Assembly (NCBI RefSeq): GCF_050611725.1
Contig: NZ_JBODJB010000001.1
Coordinates: forward strand, 62,001-126,000
Direction of reading: 5' to 3'
DNA: 64,000 bases
Source: Ferruginibacter sp050611725
GTDB taxonomy: Bacteria > Bacteroidota > Bacteroidia > Chitinophagales > Chitinophagaceae
The notes beneath the pieces are model-generated. The model ran no database searches. It was not told where the DNA came from and was given only the letters and a program-made list of their open reading frames with translations. Shown here one piece after another: positions 44,576 to 52,155 of the stretch. The translations under genes were made by a program, and so were the position numbers. How positions within the stretch are numbered: position 1 is the first letter of the stretch; the number at the start of each line of letters is the position of its first letter.

Positions 44576-45232
44576 ATGAATAAAGCTGTCTTCTCATTAT
44601 TAAAAAAAGACCTTTTATTGGAATTGAGGCAACAATATACCCTCTACGGTATATTATTGTACGTAGCATCAACCATTTTCATTGTTAAGCTATCTATTAA
44701 TGATCCTGAAGCGGATGTGTGGAACGGGCTTTTCTGGGTTATTCAATTGTTTGTTTGTATAAATGCTGTGGCAAAAAGCTTTTTGCAGGAAAGTCGTGGC
44801 AGAATGCTCTATTTTTATTCGATAGTAAGTGCAGGAGAATTTATTCTTGCAAAATTATTGTACAATATCATACTTATGTTATTGATGAGTATGATCAGCC
44901 TGTTACTTTTCTTTCTACTCCTTAAAAACCCGTTAAACAACACGGCTGTATTTTTTGGAATTGTGTGCATTGGGGGAATAAGTTTAAGCCTTGTATTTAC
45001 GCTGCTTTCTGCCGTTGCAGCCAAAGCACAACAGAATGCAGCCATGATGGCAATATTGGGCATTCCGCTCATTGTGCCTCATCTGCTCTTGCTGATGCGA
45101 TTATCGAAAAATGCGTTTGGGGAAGTATTTAAAGAAGGTGCTGTTATGCAACTATCGGCACTGATCATCGGGTTTGATATTTCGTTGGTGATACTTTCAC
45201 TCTTGCTCTTTCCTTTTTTATGGAAAGATTGA
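44576..45232 (+). CDS. ccmB: heme exporter CcmB
   Basis: 218 residues from the ATG at 44576, after which FSLLKKDLLLELRQQYTLYGILLY follows, the CcmB N-terminal pattern (cytoplasmic ELRQ motif). Six membrane segments. CcmB is the permease of the CcmAB complex in cytochrome c maturation. No ccmA is adjacent. A near-consensus -7 box (TAAACTTG, 44563-44570) lies 5 nt before the ATG. ccmC follows after 61 nt with its own promoter. Confidence 0.9.
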   Translation: MNKAVFSLLKKDLLLELRQQYTLYGILLYVASTIFIVKLSINDPEADVWNGLFWVIQLFVCINAVAKSFLQESRGRMLYFYSIVSAGEFILAKLLYNIILMLLMSMISLLLFFLLLKNPLNNTAVFFGIVCIGGISLSLVFTLLSAVAAKAQQNAAMMAILGIPLIVPHLLLLMRLSKNAFGEVFKEGAVMQLSALIIGFDISLVILSLLLFPFLWKD

Positions 45233-45246
45233 TAGTTTTTTTACAA

Positions 45247-45277
45247 TTTGTACAACAATATCTTTCCTTTAATTTTG
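45247..45277 (+). promoter_or_regulatory. promoter of ccmC-ccmD
   Basis: TTTG (45247-45250), 19-nt spacer, TAATTTTG (45270-45277), 16 nt before the ATG at 45294. Exact consensus. Confidence 0.7.
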
Positions 45278-45293
45278 CAGACACAATTTTTAT

Positions 45294-45968
45294 ATGCGTA
45301 AAATCTGGTGGAAAATAGCGGCAGTTGTTTTATTGACATACACATTCTCAGCTGGCTTTCTTATTCATGTGCCCCATATCGGTAATTTGAAGGAAACCAT
45401 CCGCAATTTATTTTTCCATGTACCGATGTGGTTTGGGCAGATAGCGTTGTTTTCAATTTCACTTGTTTATTCCATTCTTTACCTGCGTACTTTCAACCTG
45501 AAGCATGATATTTATGCCACAGCTTTTGCAAAAACGGGTATTTTTATGGGTTTACTTGGTTTGGTAACAGGGATGATATGGGCCAACTATACCTGGGGTG
45601 CCCCATGGAGTAACGATCCAAAACAAATTGGTGTAGCCATTGCCTTGCTTACATATATGGCTTACTTGGTACTAAGAGGTTCTATGCCTGATATTGACAG
45701 AAGAGCTAAAGTGGCTTCGGTGTATAATATTTTTGCTTACTTCATTTATCTTCTTTTTATAATGGTACTTCCTCGTTTGGTTGAGTCATTACATCCGGGA
45801 GGGAAAGGCGTACAAGGTAACCCTGGTTTAAATGGCGCAGACCTTGATGCTACCATGCGTTTGGTTTTTTGGCCGGCTGTATTGGGCTGGATCTTATTAG
45901 GTGTTTGGATCAGCACCCTGATTGTGAGAATAAATTCTATAAAAGATAAAAATCTTATTCATGTATAA
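45294..45968 (+). CDS. ccmC: cytochrome c maturation heme-handling protein CcmC
   Basis: 224 residues, six membrane segments. FFHVPMWFGQIALF holds the first periplasmic His; IWANYTWGAPWSNDPKQ is the WWD-type heme-handling motif, slightly degenerate (second Trp shifted) as common in this phylum; ESLHPGG holds the second His. CcmC loads heme onto CcmE. Overlaps the next gene by 8 nt. Confidence 0.92.
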   Translation: MRKIWWKIAAVVLLTYTFSAGFLIHVPHIGNLKETIRNLFFHVPMWFGQIALFSISLVYSILYLRTFNLKHDIYATAFAKTGIFMGLLGLVTGMIWANYTWGAPWSNDPKQIGVAIALLTYMAYLVLRGSMPDIDRRAKVASVYNIFAYFIYLLFIMVLPRLVESLHPGGKGVQGNPGLNGADLDATMRLVFWPAVLGWILLGVWISTLIVRINSIKDKNLIHV

Positions 45969-46179
45969 ATTCATTATCCGCATTTTTGTATTTGTTCATT
46001 TGATGCTTATATCTGCTGCAACATTTGCTCAGCAAAATACTCCTGTTGAGGAAACCGTTATGCGTAGCAACGATAAGATCTATGTGGTAATGGCTGTTTG
46101 TATCACCATTCTTTTTGGCCTTATTATCTATTTAGTAAGTATCGATAGAAAAATAGGAAAAATAGAAGACCAACAGTAA
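45961..46179 (+). CDS. CcmD-family small membrane protein
   Basis: 72 residues. A signal peptide-like N-terminus ending TFAQ, a spacer, then one membrane segment (VVMAVCITILFGLIIYLVSI) and a charged tail (DRKIGKIEDQQ). Size, position directly after ccmC and the 8-nt overlap fit CcmD, which tethers CcmC with CcmE; sequence similarity itself is weak. Confidence 0.75.
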   Translation: MYKFIIRIFVFVHLMLISAATFAQQNTPVEETVMRSNDKIYVVMAVCITILFGLIIYLVSIDRKIGKIEDQQ

Positions 46180-46313
46180 TTACCATTCTTCACAAATAAT
46201 ATAAAAGAAACTAACTTTTATATTTTCATTTTATCTCCTTTCTGTACATTTACTTTTAATTGCAGCTTGCCAGTTGCAACCAAATAACGATTGCTAAATA
46301 AAATAATTAATCC

Positions 46314-47735
46314 ATGTCAGCACAACAGCCGTATAGCTTTTTCCATAGTGTGGAACAAAGCTTTGACAAAGCAGCCAAATTTACCAAATGGGATCCCGGA
46401 ATTCTTGAACAAATAAAAGCATGTAATGCCGTTTATCAAATTCGTTTCCCGATAAAGAGAGATGACGGAAGCATTGAAGTAATAGAAGCATACAGAGTTC
46501 AACATAGTCAACATAAATCTCCATGCAAAGGTGGTATTCGTTTTAGTGATGAAGTAAATCAGGATGAAGTGATGGCGCTTGCATCGTTGATGACTTACAA
46601 ATGTGCCATTGTAAACGTTCCGTTTGGTGGAGCAAAAGGGGGATTGAAAATCAATCCTCGTAGTTATTCTACTTACGAACTGGAAAAAATCACCCGACGT
46701 TATACATCTGAATTAGTAAAGAAAAATTTTATCGGTCCGGGTATTGATGTACCTGCACCCGACTACGGAACAGGCGAAAGAGAAATGGCCTGGATCGTAG
46801 ATACCTACCAATCATTAAAGCCCGGCGAAATTGATAGTGCCGGTTGTGTTACGGGTAAGCCTGTGTCCTTAGGCGGAGTTCGTGGAAGAAAAGAAGCAAC
46901 AGGGCTCGGTGTGTTTTATGGTATTCGTGAAGTATGTAATATGCATGAAGTTATGCATGGCATGGGGCTTCCCGTTGGTGTGGAAGGAAAAACGATAGTG
47001 GTGCAAGGATTAGGAAATGTTGGTTATCATACAGCAAAATTTTTCAGAGAACACGGCTCTAAAGTGATTGCATTAGCAGAATATGAAGGGGCGATATACA
47101 GTGCTGATGGTTTAAATGAAGAAGAAGTTTTTCAACACAGAAAAAAAACGGGCTCTATTTTAAATTTCCCGGGAGCAACTAACCTTGCAAAAAATACCGA
47201 TGCATTGGAATTGGAATGTGATATTTTAATTCCGGCTGCTTTGGAAAATGTGATCAATGCAGAAAATGCACCAAGGATAAAAGCAAAGATCATCGGTGAG
47301 GCAGCCAACGGACCTTGTACGCCTGAAGCAGATGAAATATTTACTAAGAAAAGAATACTATGTGTACCGGATATGTATCTAAATGCAGGCGGTGTAACAG
47401 TGAGTTATTTTGAATGGTTAAAAAACCTTAGCCATGTACGTTATGGCAGATTAGAAAAACGTTTTACCGAAAATTTAAACACACATATCCTTGCTCAAAT
47501 AGAGGGCCTAACTGGTAAGCAGGTAAGTGATCAGGAAAGAGCTTTCATTAAACACGGACCAGATGAAGTTGATCTTGTATACAGTGGTTTGGAAGAAACC
47601 ATGAGTGCCGCCACAAGAGAAATTATGGATATCTGGCACAGCAATCCGGAAATACCTGATATGCGTACAGCCGCTTATGTTAGTGCTATTAATAAGGTAG
47701 CAACTATTTATGCTGAGCTGGGTATTTTCCCATAA
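46314..47735 (+). CDS. gdhA: Glu/Leu/Phe/Val dehydrogenase (glutamate dehydrogenase type)
   Basis: 473 residues. HKSPCKGGIRFSDEVN, VPFGGAKGGLKINPR (catalytic Lys region), GPGIDVPAPDYGTGEREMAW, and a Rossmann motif VVQGLGNVGYHTA near 230. The C-terminal residues continue the GDH fold (NAGGVTVSYFEWLKNL). Catalyses reversible oxidative deamination of glutamate; NAD versus NADP use cannot be told with certainty. Length is somewhat longer than the ~420-450 usual, owing to inserts near 350-380. Monocistronic. Confidence 0.92.
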   Translation: MSAQQPYSFFHSVEQSFDKAAKFTKWDPGILEQIKACNAVYQIRFPIKRDDGSIEVIEAYRVQHSQHKSPCKGGIRFSDEVNQDEVMALASLMTYKCAIVNVPFGGAKGGLKINPRSYSTYELEKITRRYTSELVKKNFIGPGIDVPAPDYGTGEREMAWIVDTYQSLKPGEIDSAGCVTGKPVSLGGVRGRKEATGLGVFYGIREVCNMHEVMHGMGLPVGVEGKTIVVQGLGNVGYHTAKFFREHGSKVIALAEYEGAIYSADGLNEEEVFQHRKKTGSILNFPGATNLAKNTDALELECDILIPAALENVINAENAPRIKAKIIGEAANGPCTPEADEIFTKKRILCVPDMYLNAGGVTVSYFEWLKNLSHVRYGRLEKRFTENLNTHILAQIEGLTGKQVSDQERAFIKHGPDEVDLVYSGLEETMSAATREIMDIWHSNPEIPDMRTAAYVSAINKVATIYAELGIFP

Positions 47736-47737
47736 GG

Positions 47738-47821
47738 AAAGCTCCAAGTTAGTAGCTTCAAGGGACAAGTATGTGGAATCGAATCTCTTTGCTTCTCCCT
47801 TGTAGCTTGGTGCTTGAGGCT
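47738..47821. repeat. AAGCTACAAG-type palindromic repeat, copy 2
   Basis: Left arm with AAGCTCCAAG, GTAGCTTCAAGGGACAAG; right arm with CTTCTCCCTTGTAGCTTGG and TGCTTGAGGCT, imperfectly complementary. It fills the gap between gdhA and the HSDR_N gene, whose TAG stop codon (47820-47822) overlaps the repeat edge. Same family as 24430-24505. Confidence 0.6.
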
Positions 47822-48254
47822 AAAAATCCGGCAACTCCAACAACGCTGTCAATTCATTGTTTGCTGTAGAATAAGCAACTGTATTACTTCCATTTGTAAT
47901 TACAAGAAAGGGGACTTGTAGTACTTGATTGTATCTCAATACCTGATTCAATACAACTGTATCTAAAGCCACATTCATCTCTTTACATTCAACGATCATC
48001 CATGGTTTTGAATCTTTATCAAAAACCACTATATCAAAACGCTTCTTTAACTCTCCCAATTTTATCTCTCTTTCAACAGCTATCAATGAAGCCGGATACT
48101 GCATCACTTGCATTAAATATTGCAGAAAATTCTGCCTTACCCATTCTTCCGGCGTAAGTATTAACCATTGCTTACGAACCTCGTCAAAAATAAATTCTTT
48201 GTTACTTTCACCTTTAATTTTGGGCTGATATGATGGGTATTCTATCTTTATCAT
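47820..48254 (-). CDS. stand-alone HSDR_N-type PD-(D/E)xK domain protein
   Basis: 144 residues. EEWVRQNFLQYLMQV, VEREIKLGELKKRFDIVVFDKDSKPWMIVECKE and VLRYNQVLQVPFLVITNG match the N-terminal nuclease-like domain of type I restriction subunit R (Asp in RFDIVV, E-x-K in VECKE). No methylase, specificity or helicase parts are encoded nearby, and short proteins of this type are common in Bacteroidota, so this is not a restriction system on present evidence. Its nuclease motifs look intact; function unknown. Confidence 0.82.
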   Translation of the reverse strand: MIKIEYPSYQPKIKGESNKEFIFDEVRKQWLILTPEEWVRQNFLQYLMQVMQYPASLIAVEREIKLGELKKRFDIVVFDKDSKPWMIVECKEMNVALDTVVLNQVLRYNQVLQVPFLVITNGSNTVAYSTANNELTALLELPDF

Positions 48255-48364
48255 CTGCTATCAAAAAAATATTTTGTACTTTTATCAATGGCAAAGAAAC
48301 AAATTTGAAACTTAATGAGGCTTAAATTTTAGAATTTGCAGTACAGAAATAAAAAATGTAAGAT

Positions 48365-49135
48365 ATGAAGACAAAAGAAGAAATCGTAAAAAATTGGCTG
48401 CACCGCTATACCGGCGAAGAGTTGGCAAACTTTGGTGAATACATTTTATTGACCAATTTCAGTAATTATGTATCTCTGTTTGCAGAGTGGAATAAAGTAG
48501 AAGTAATTGGCAAGGACAGGCCAATGCAGTGTGCAACAGCCGACAATATTACCATTATCAATTTTGGTATGGGTAGCCCGGGCGCTGCCACCATAATGGA
48601 TCTGTTATCTGCCATAGAACCAAAAGCGGTGTTGTTTTTAGGTAAGTGCGGTGGGTTGAAAAAGCGTAATACCATTGGAGATCTAATTCTACCGATCGCT
48701 GCACTAAGAGGCGAGGGTACCAGTAATGATTACTTCCCTCCCGAAGTACCGGCACTACCTGCGTTTATGTTGCAAAAAGCGATCAGTACCACCATCCGTG
48801 ATTATGATTGCGATTACTGGACAGGTACTGTTTACACCACCAACCGCCGTGTTTGGGAACACGATGAAGTGTTTAAAGAATATCTACAAAAAGTAAGAGC
48901 CTATGCCATAGATATGGAAACAGCTACTATTTTTACGGTAGGTTTTTACAATAAAATACCAACTGGTGCATTACTGCTAGTAAGTGATAGTCCGATGGTA
49001 CCAGAAGGTGTAAAAACTGAAGCCAGTGATAAAAAAGTTACTACGCAATTTGTAGAACGCCATATCAAGATCGGTATCGATTCCTTAAAACAAATTATGA
49101 ATAACGGACATACTGTTAGACATTTGCATTTTTAA
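48365..49135 (+). CDS. amn: AMP nucleosidase
   Basis: 256 residues, the short form. INFGMGSPGAATIMDLL (phosphate/ribose loop), VLFLGKCGGLKKRNTIGDLILPIAALRGEGTSNDYFPPEVP and DMETATIFTVGFYNKIP (ribose-binding Glu) are those of the nucleoside phosphorylase fold, and the RGEGTSNDYFPPEVPALP segment is typical for AMP nucleosidase. It splits AMP into adenine and ribose 5-phosphate, a role in purine salvage. Followed by the strong terminator at 49216-49258. Confidence 0.93.
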   Translation: MKTKEEIVKNWLHRYTGEELANFGEYILLTNFSNYVSLFAEWNKVEVIGKDRPMQCATADNITIINFGMGSPGAATIMDLLSAIEPKAVLFLGKCGGLKKRNTIGDLILPIAALRGEGTSNDYFPPEVPALPAFMLQKAISTTIRDYDCDYWTGTVYTTNRRVWEHDEVFKEYLQKVRAYAIDMETATIFTVGFYNKIPTGALLLVSDSPMVPEGVKTEASDKKVTTQFVERHIKIGIDSLKQIMNNGHTVRHLHF

Positions 49136-49215
49136 TTTTTTGGGATCATGCTTTAAAACTTATACCAAATACACTCTGAATTTATGTATTTAGTGCTATA
49201 ACATAAGACATTATT

Positions 49216-49258
49216 AAAAAGCCAACCTTTTATTAAATAAATAAAAGGTTGGCTTTTT
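49216..49258. terminator. long perfect terminator after amn
   Basis: AAAAAGCCAACCTTTTATT (49216-49234) / AATAAAAGGTTGGCTTTTT (49240-49258): 19-bp perfect stem with AAATA loop. It ends amn and, in the other direction, the small membrane protein gene. Confidence 0.92.
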
Positions 49259-49263
49259 AAATC

Positions 49264-49437
49264 TTAAGATTGTTTGGCTTTTTTATTTTTTAATAACAAA
49301 AAAACAACCAAGCCTACTTGTATTGCCAAGGAATATACTTTTATATCATAGCCATAGAACTTTCTAGCTAAATATGTAAGAATACCTAAAATTATTCCTA
49401 CTACAATTGCGTATATAATCATTTTTTGTAGTGTCAT
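49264..49437 (-). CDS. 57-residue two-TM small membrane protein
   Basis: An open frame of 57 codons from ATG 49437 to TAA 49264-49266: starts MTLQKMIIYAIVVGIILGIL, has TYLARKFYGYDIKVYSLAI in the middle, ends QVGLVVFLLLKNKKAKQS. Two hydrophobic segments (residues 7-24 and 35-50) separated by a basic loop, with a lysine-rich tail. The gene lies 36 nt downstream of the frameshifted lipoprotein gene on the same strand and ends 5 nt from the strong terminator. I recognise no family. Organisation suggests cotranscription with the lipoprotein. Could be an immunity-type or accessory membrane protein (inference). Confidence 0.6.
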   Translation of the reverse strand: MTLQKMIIYAIVVGIILGILTYLARKFYGYDIKVYSLAIQVGLVVFLLLKNKKAKQS

Positions 49438-49473
49438 TTTAAATAATTTGATAATTAAAATTACAAAATACTA

Positions 49474-50423
49474 TTAGGGATTAGTAACTAATTCTAGTTG
49501 TACTTTTTCGATACTTGTCTTTAGAGTTGTAGACAATACTCTTATTTGGGCATCGGTTAATGTTTCAGTTATTCTCTTGGATGGCCATAACCAATTTATA
49601 AGTATATCTACAGCTTGAGTTACCGAAGCACTAACACCTCCAGCAATTGCACCTCCCAACCATCCGGGTATTGCCCCAAGGGTGTTGCTACAGTGCCTCC
49701 GATTAATGCTCCTGCAACGCCTCCACCTACCGCACCTGAAAAGTCGGAACTTATTACTTTATTTATATTTACAACATTACGATCAATTTCTACCGACCGT
49801 GCCAATTTTCTTTTATTATCTGCCCAGCCTAAACTTAATGAATTGAAATTTTGCGTCCAATATTGACCACTATACTTTGCAGTAGATAATGCACTTAATA
49901 ATATTCCATCTTCAATTTTCAATACGCTTTTTGATGAAATGATTTCCTTCTCCATGTTTTCTATTTGTTCAGTAAAATGCTTTATACTCCTTCCGTCATA
50001 ATTTGCAATTATATCATTTACTTTATCAATTTTATCAAAAAAGAAACTACTTAAAACTTGATTTAAAGTTGAATTTTGCCTCATTTCATATGAACCTACA
50101 TTTCGCAAATTGTTAAATATGTCGGAAGCGAATAATTTTTCATTAAATAACTGATCTTTAGTATTGGAACTTTTAATTAAAAATTGATTCAGGTTATTCA
50201 AATTACTTTTTTCCGCTTTCACTTGTTCTGCCGTGAATTGTTGAAAGAAACTAGACAACCCATCGTTGTGTGATTTACCTACATAATCGAAGTTTCTCAG
50301 CGTCTTATTTTCATTTACAGCATCAAATGAAGCACTAGAATTTTTGTTACATCCATTTATCATAACCAGTAAGCTAATTAAGCAAATGGTTAAAAGCATA
50401 TTAAATGAAATTTTAAAAGACAT
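49474..50423 (-). pseudogene. lipoprotein with glycine-zipper segment, frameshifted
   Basis: From ATG 50423: lipoprotein signal with lipobox MINGC (Cys25), a polar helical region of about 200 residues, then glycine-rich SGAVGGGVAGALIGGTVATPLG. At a run of four G (four C at 49674-49677 on the + strand) the frame changes: the annotated frame goes to QYPDGWEVQ and stops, whereas the -1 frame continues as AIPGWLGGAIAGGVSASVTQ, then a ~45-residue tail ending ELVTNP at 49474. One extra G would rejoin them into a protein of about 316 residues. So this is either a recent frameshift or a sequence error; a programmed shift is less likely. Glycine-zipper segments are known from membrane-inserting proteins. 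No named family. Confidence 0.65.
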
Positions 50424-50660
50424 ATTTAAAAAATTAAGAAGTTACCCTACCTTCAGAAAATAAAACATGGTGCTGTGTCAGGATTTTCCACCATAAAGAA
50501 CAAAAGCTTGTAATTACCACTTCTACTAACGAATCTCAAACATAATCTTAGACGTTCCTAACCGTTTTCCCTATATCTTATCATTTATTTCTATAAATAG
50601 TTTTTTTTAGCAGCAACCTTTTTTTTCTATAATTCGTCATATAATCATAATCAAATTTTT

Positions 50661-50912
50661 ATGATTCATAATAACATTAAAGTATTAAGAATTAAAAACA
50701 ATTTCACTCAAGAAGAAATGGCGGAGGCAAGTAATTGTAGCCAAAATACCTGGAGCCTGATTGAAACCGGTAAAACACCTTTGGTTCATATCGATAGGAT
50801 CATTAAAATTGCTAAAATATTAAATTGCCATCCCTTGGAACTATTTGAAGGCACCGAATTATCCATAAAAGCATATAATGAATATCAAAACTCCTCGTTA
50901 AAATCGCTATAA
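50661..50912 (+). CDS. Xre-family helix-turn-helix regulator
   Basis: 83 residues. The Xre/Cro HTH covers residues 5-60: IKVLRIKNNFTQEEMAEASNCSQNTWSLIETGKTPLVHIDRIIKIAKIL, followed by LNCHPLELFEG. One domain, no sensor part. Divergent from the glycine-zipper lipoprotein gene with 237 nt between, so it may control that gene; it also precedes the Ldh gene by 54 nt. Target unknown. The 237-nt region (50424-50660) shows no gene. Confidence 0.85.
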   Translation: MIHNNIKVLRIKNNFTQEEMAEASNCSQNTWSLIETGKTPLVHIDRIIKIAKILNCHPLELFEGTELSIKAYNEYQNSSLKSL

Positions 50913-50954
50913 TACTCTGGTCTTGAGAATATCGCACCTTTCTATGTATTCCCT

Positions 50955-50962
50955 TATTTTTG
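50955..50962 (+). promoter_or_regulatory. -7 box (TATTTTTG) 4 nt before the Ldh-family gene
   Basis: Perfect TAnnTTTG, 4 nt before the ATG at 50967, implying a leaderless message. No -33 TTTG at the standard distance. Confidence 0.45.
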
Positions 50963-50966
50963 TTAA

Positions 50967-52046
50967 ATGGAAGGAACATATAGTTATCAACAATTATATC
51001 AGTTCGCAAAAAATATTTTTTTGCAGATTGGCTGCAACGATGCCAATGCTGAAACTGCCACAAAAGTGTTACTCTCTGCCGATCTACGTGGTGTAGATAG
51101 CCATGGTATTGCCCGATTAGTTGGTTATGTAAGATTATGGGAGGCCGAAAGAATAAACGCCAATCCAAATATTTCAATCGTACACGAAACGCCTTCTACT
51201 GCCACTGTTGATGGCGACAAAGGGTTGGGTTTGGTAGTAGCGCCTGCGGCCATGCAAATAGCCATCGACAAAGCAAAAAATGTTGGTAGCGGTTGGGTAA
51301 GTGTAAAAAACAGTAACCATTTTGGTATTGCCGGTTATCATGCTATGATGGCTTTGGATAATGATATGATCGGCATTGCAATGACCAACGCCTCTGCATT
51401 GGTTGCGCCAACTTTTTCTTCGGAAAAATTATTAGGTACTAACCCTATTGCCGTAGCCATTCCTTCAGGAAATGAAGCACCATTTGTTTCCGACTTTGCT
51501 ACAACAACTGCTGCAAATGGAAAATTAGAGATCTTACAACGTAAAAATCTAGATACACCTAACGGTTGGGTACAAACGAAAGAGGGTTTCCCATCAAACA
51601 ATGCAAATGAACTAAAGAACGGTGGTGCATTGTTGCCATTAGGCAGCGACAGAGACCGCAGCAGTCACAAAGGATATAATCTTGGTGCAATAGTAGATAT
51701 TTTTTCTGCAGTATTAAGCGGTGCTAATTACGGACCATGGGTGCCCCCCTTCCCTGCGTATGTACCAATGCCGGAAGGTATGCCGGGTGAAGGTATTGGC
51801 CATTTCTTCGGAGCCATGCGTATTGATGCATTCAGACCAGCATCAGAATTTAAACTGCATATGGATAAGTGGATACATCGTTTTAAAACAGCCAAAACGG
51901 TTGAAGATCATCAAAGAGTACTTATTCCGGGTGAACCTGAGGCCGAATTTGAAATTGAAAGAAAAGCAAATGGTATACCTCTGCACGAATCTGTTGTAGC
52001 AGATTTGACTGAGTTAGGAAAAAAATTCGATACTCCATTTAATTAG
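50967..52046 (+). CDS. Ldh/malate dehydrogenase-like oxidoreductase (Ldh_2 family)
   Basis: 359 residues. LLSADLRGVDSHGIARLVGYV (catalytic His-Asp region), VKNSNHFGIAGYHAMMA, TNPIAVAIPSGNEAPFVSDFATT and SHKGYNLGAIVDIFSAVLSGANYG are the markers of the Ldh_2 (malate/L-lactate/ureidoglycolate/2,3-diketo-L-gulonate dehydrogenase) family, which has an unusual NAD(P) fold. Substrate cannot be assigned from sequence. Its start is a choice between 50967 and later Met codons; the upstream -7 box favours 50967. Confidence 0.88.
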   Translation: MEGTYSYQQLYQFAKNIFLQIGCNDANAETATKVLLSADLRGVDSHGIARLVGYVRLWEAERINANPNISIVHETPSTATVDGDKGLGLVVAPAAMQIAIDKAKNVGSGWVSVKNSNHFGIAGYHAMMALDNDMIGIAMTNASALVAPTFSSEKLLGTNPIAVAIPSGNEAPFVSDFATTTAANGKLEILQRKNLDTPNGWVQTKEGFPSNNANELKNGGALLPLGSDRDRSSHKGYNLGAIVDIFSAVLSGANYGPWVPPFPAYVPMPEGMPGEGIGHFFGAMRIDAFRPASEFKLHMDKWIHRFKTAKTVEDHQRVLIPGEPEAEFEIERKANGIPLHESVVADLTELGKKFDTPFN

Positions 52047-52090
52047 CAGTCAGGCGGGGACCGTCAGACCAGGTGCAAAAAAGACAAAAA

Positions 52091-52124
52091 TTTGACCGTA
52101 ATTATCTCCCTGTAAGTATCTTTG
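52091..52124 (+). promoter_or_regulatory. promoter of the aspartate kinase gene
   Basis: TTTG (52091-52094), 22-nt spacer, TATCTTTG (52117-52124); 31-nt leader to the ATG at 52156. No lysine riboswitch is visible in this short leader. Confidence 0.75.
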
Positions 52125-52155
52125 CACCCAATTTAAAAATCAAATAGCTTTTCTG

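Noticed and set aside
47820..48254. Type I restriction-modification system
   Set aside because: Only an HSDR_N-like domain is present; no HsdM, HsdS or helicase domain nearby.
49660..49690. Programmed -1 frameshift in the lipoprotein gene
   Set aside because: The site TTGGGGC does not fit the canonical X-XXY-YYZ pattern and no clear downstream pseudoknot was seen; homopolymer slip or sequencing error is simpler.
52047..52155. Lysine riboswitch upstream of the aspartate kinase gene
   Set aside because: The transcript leader after the promoter is only about 25-30 nt, too short for a lysine aptamer.
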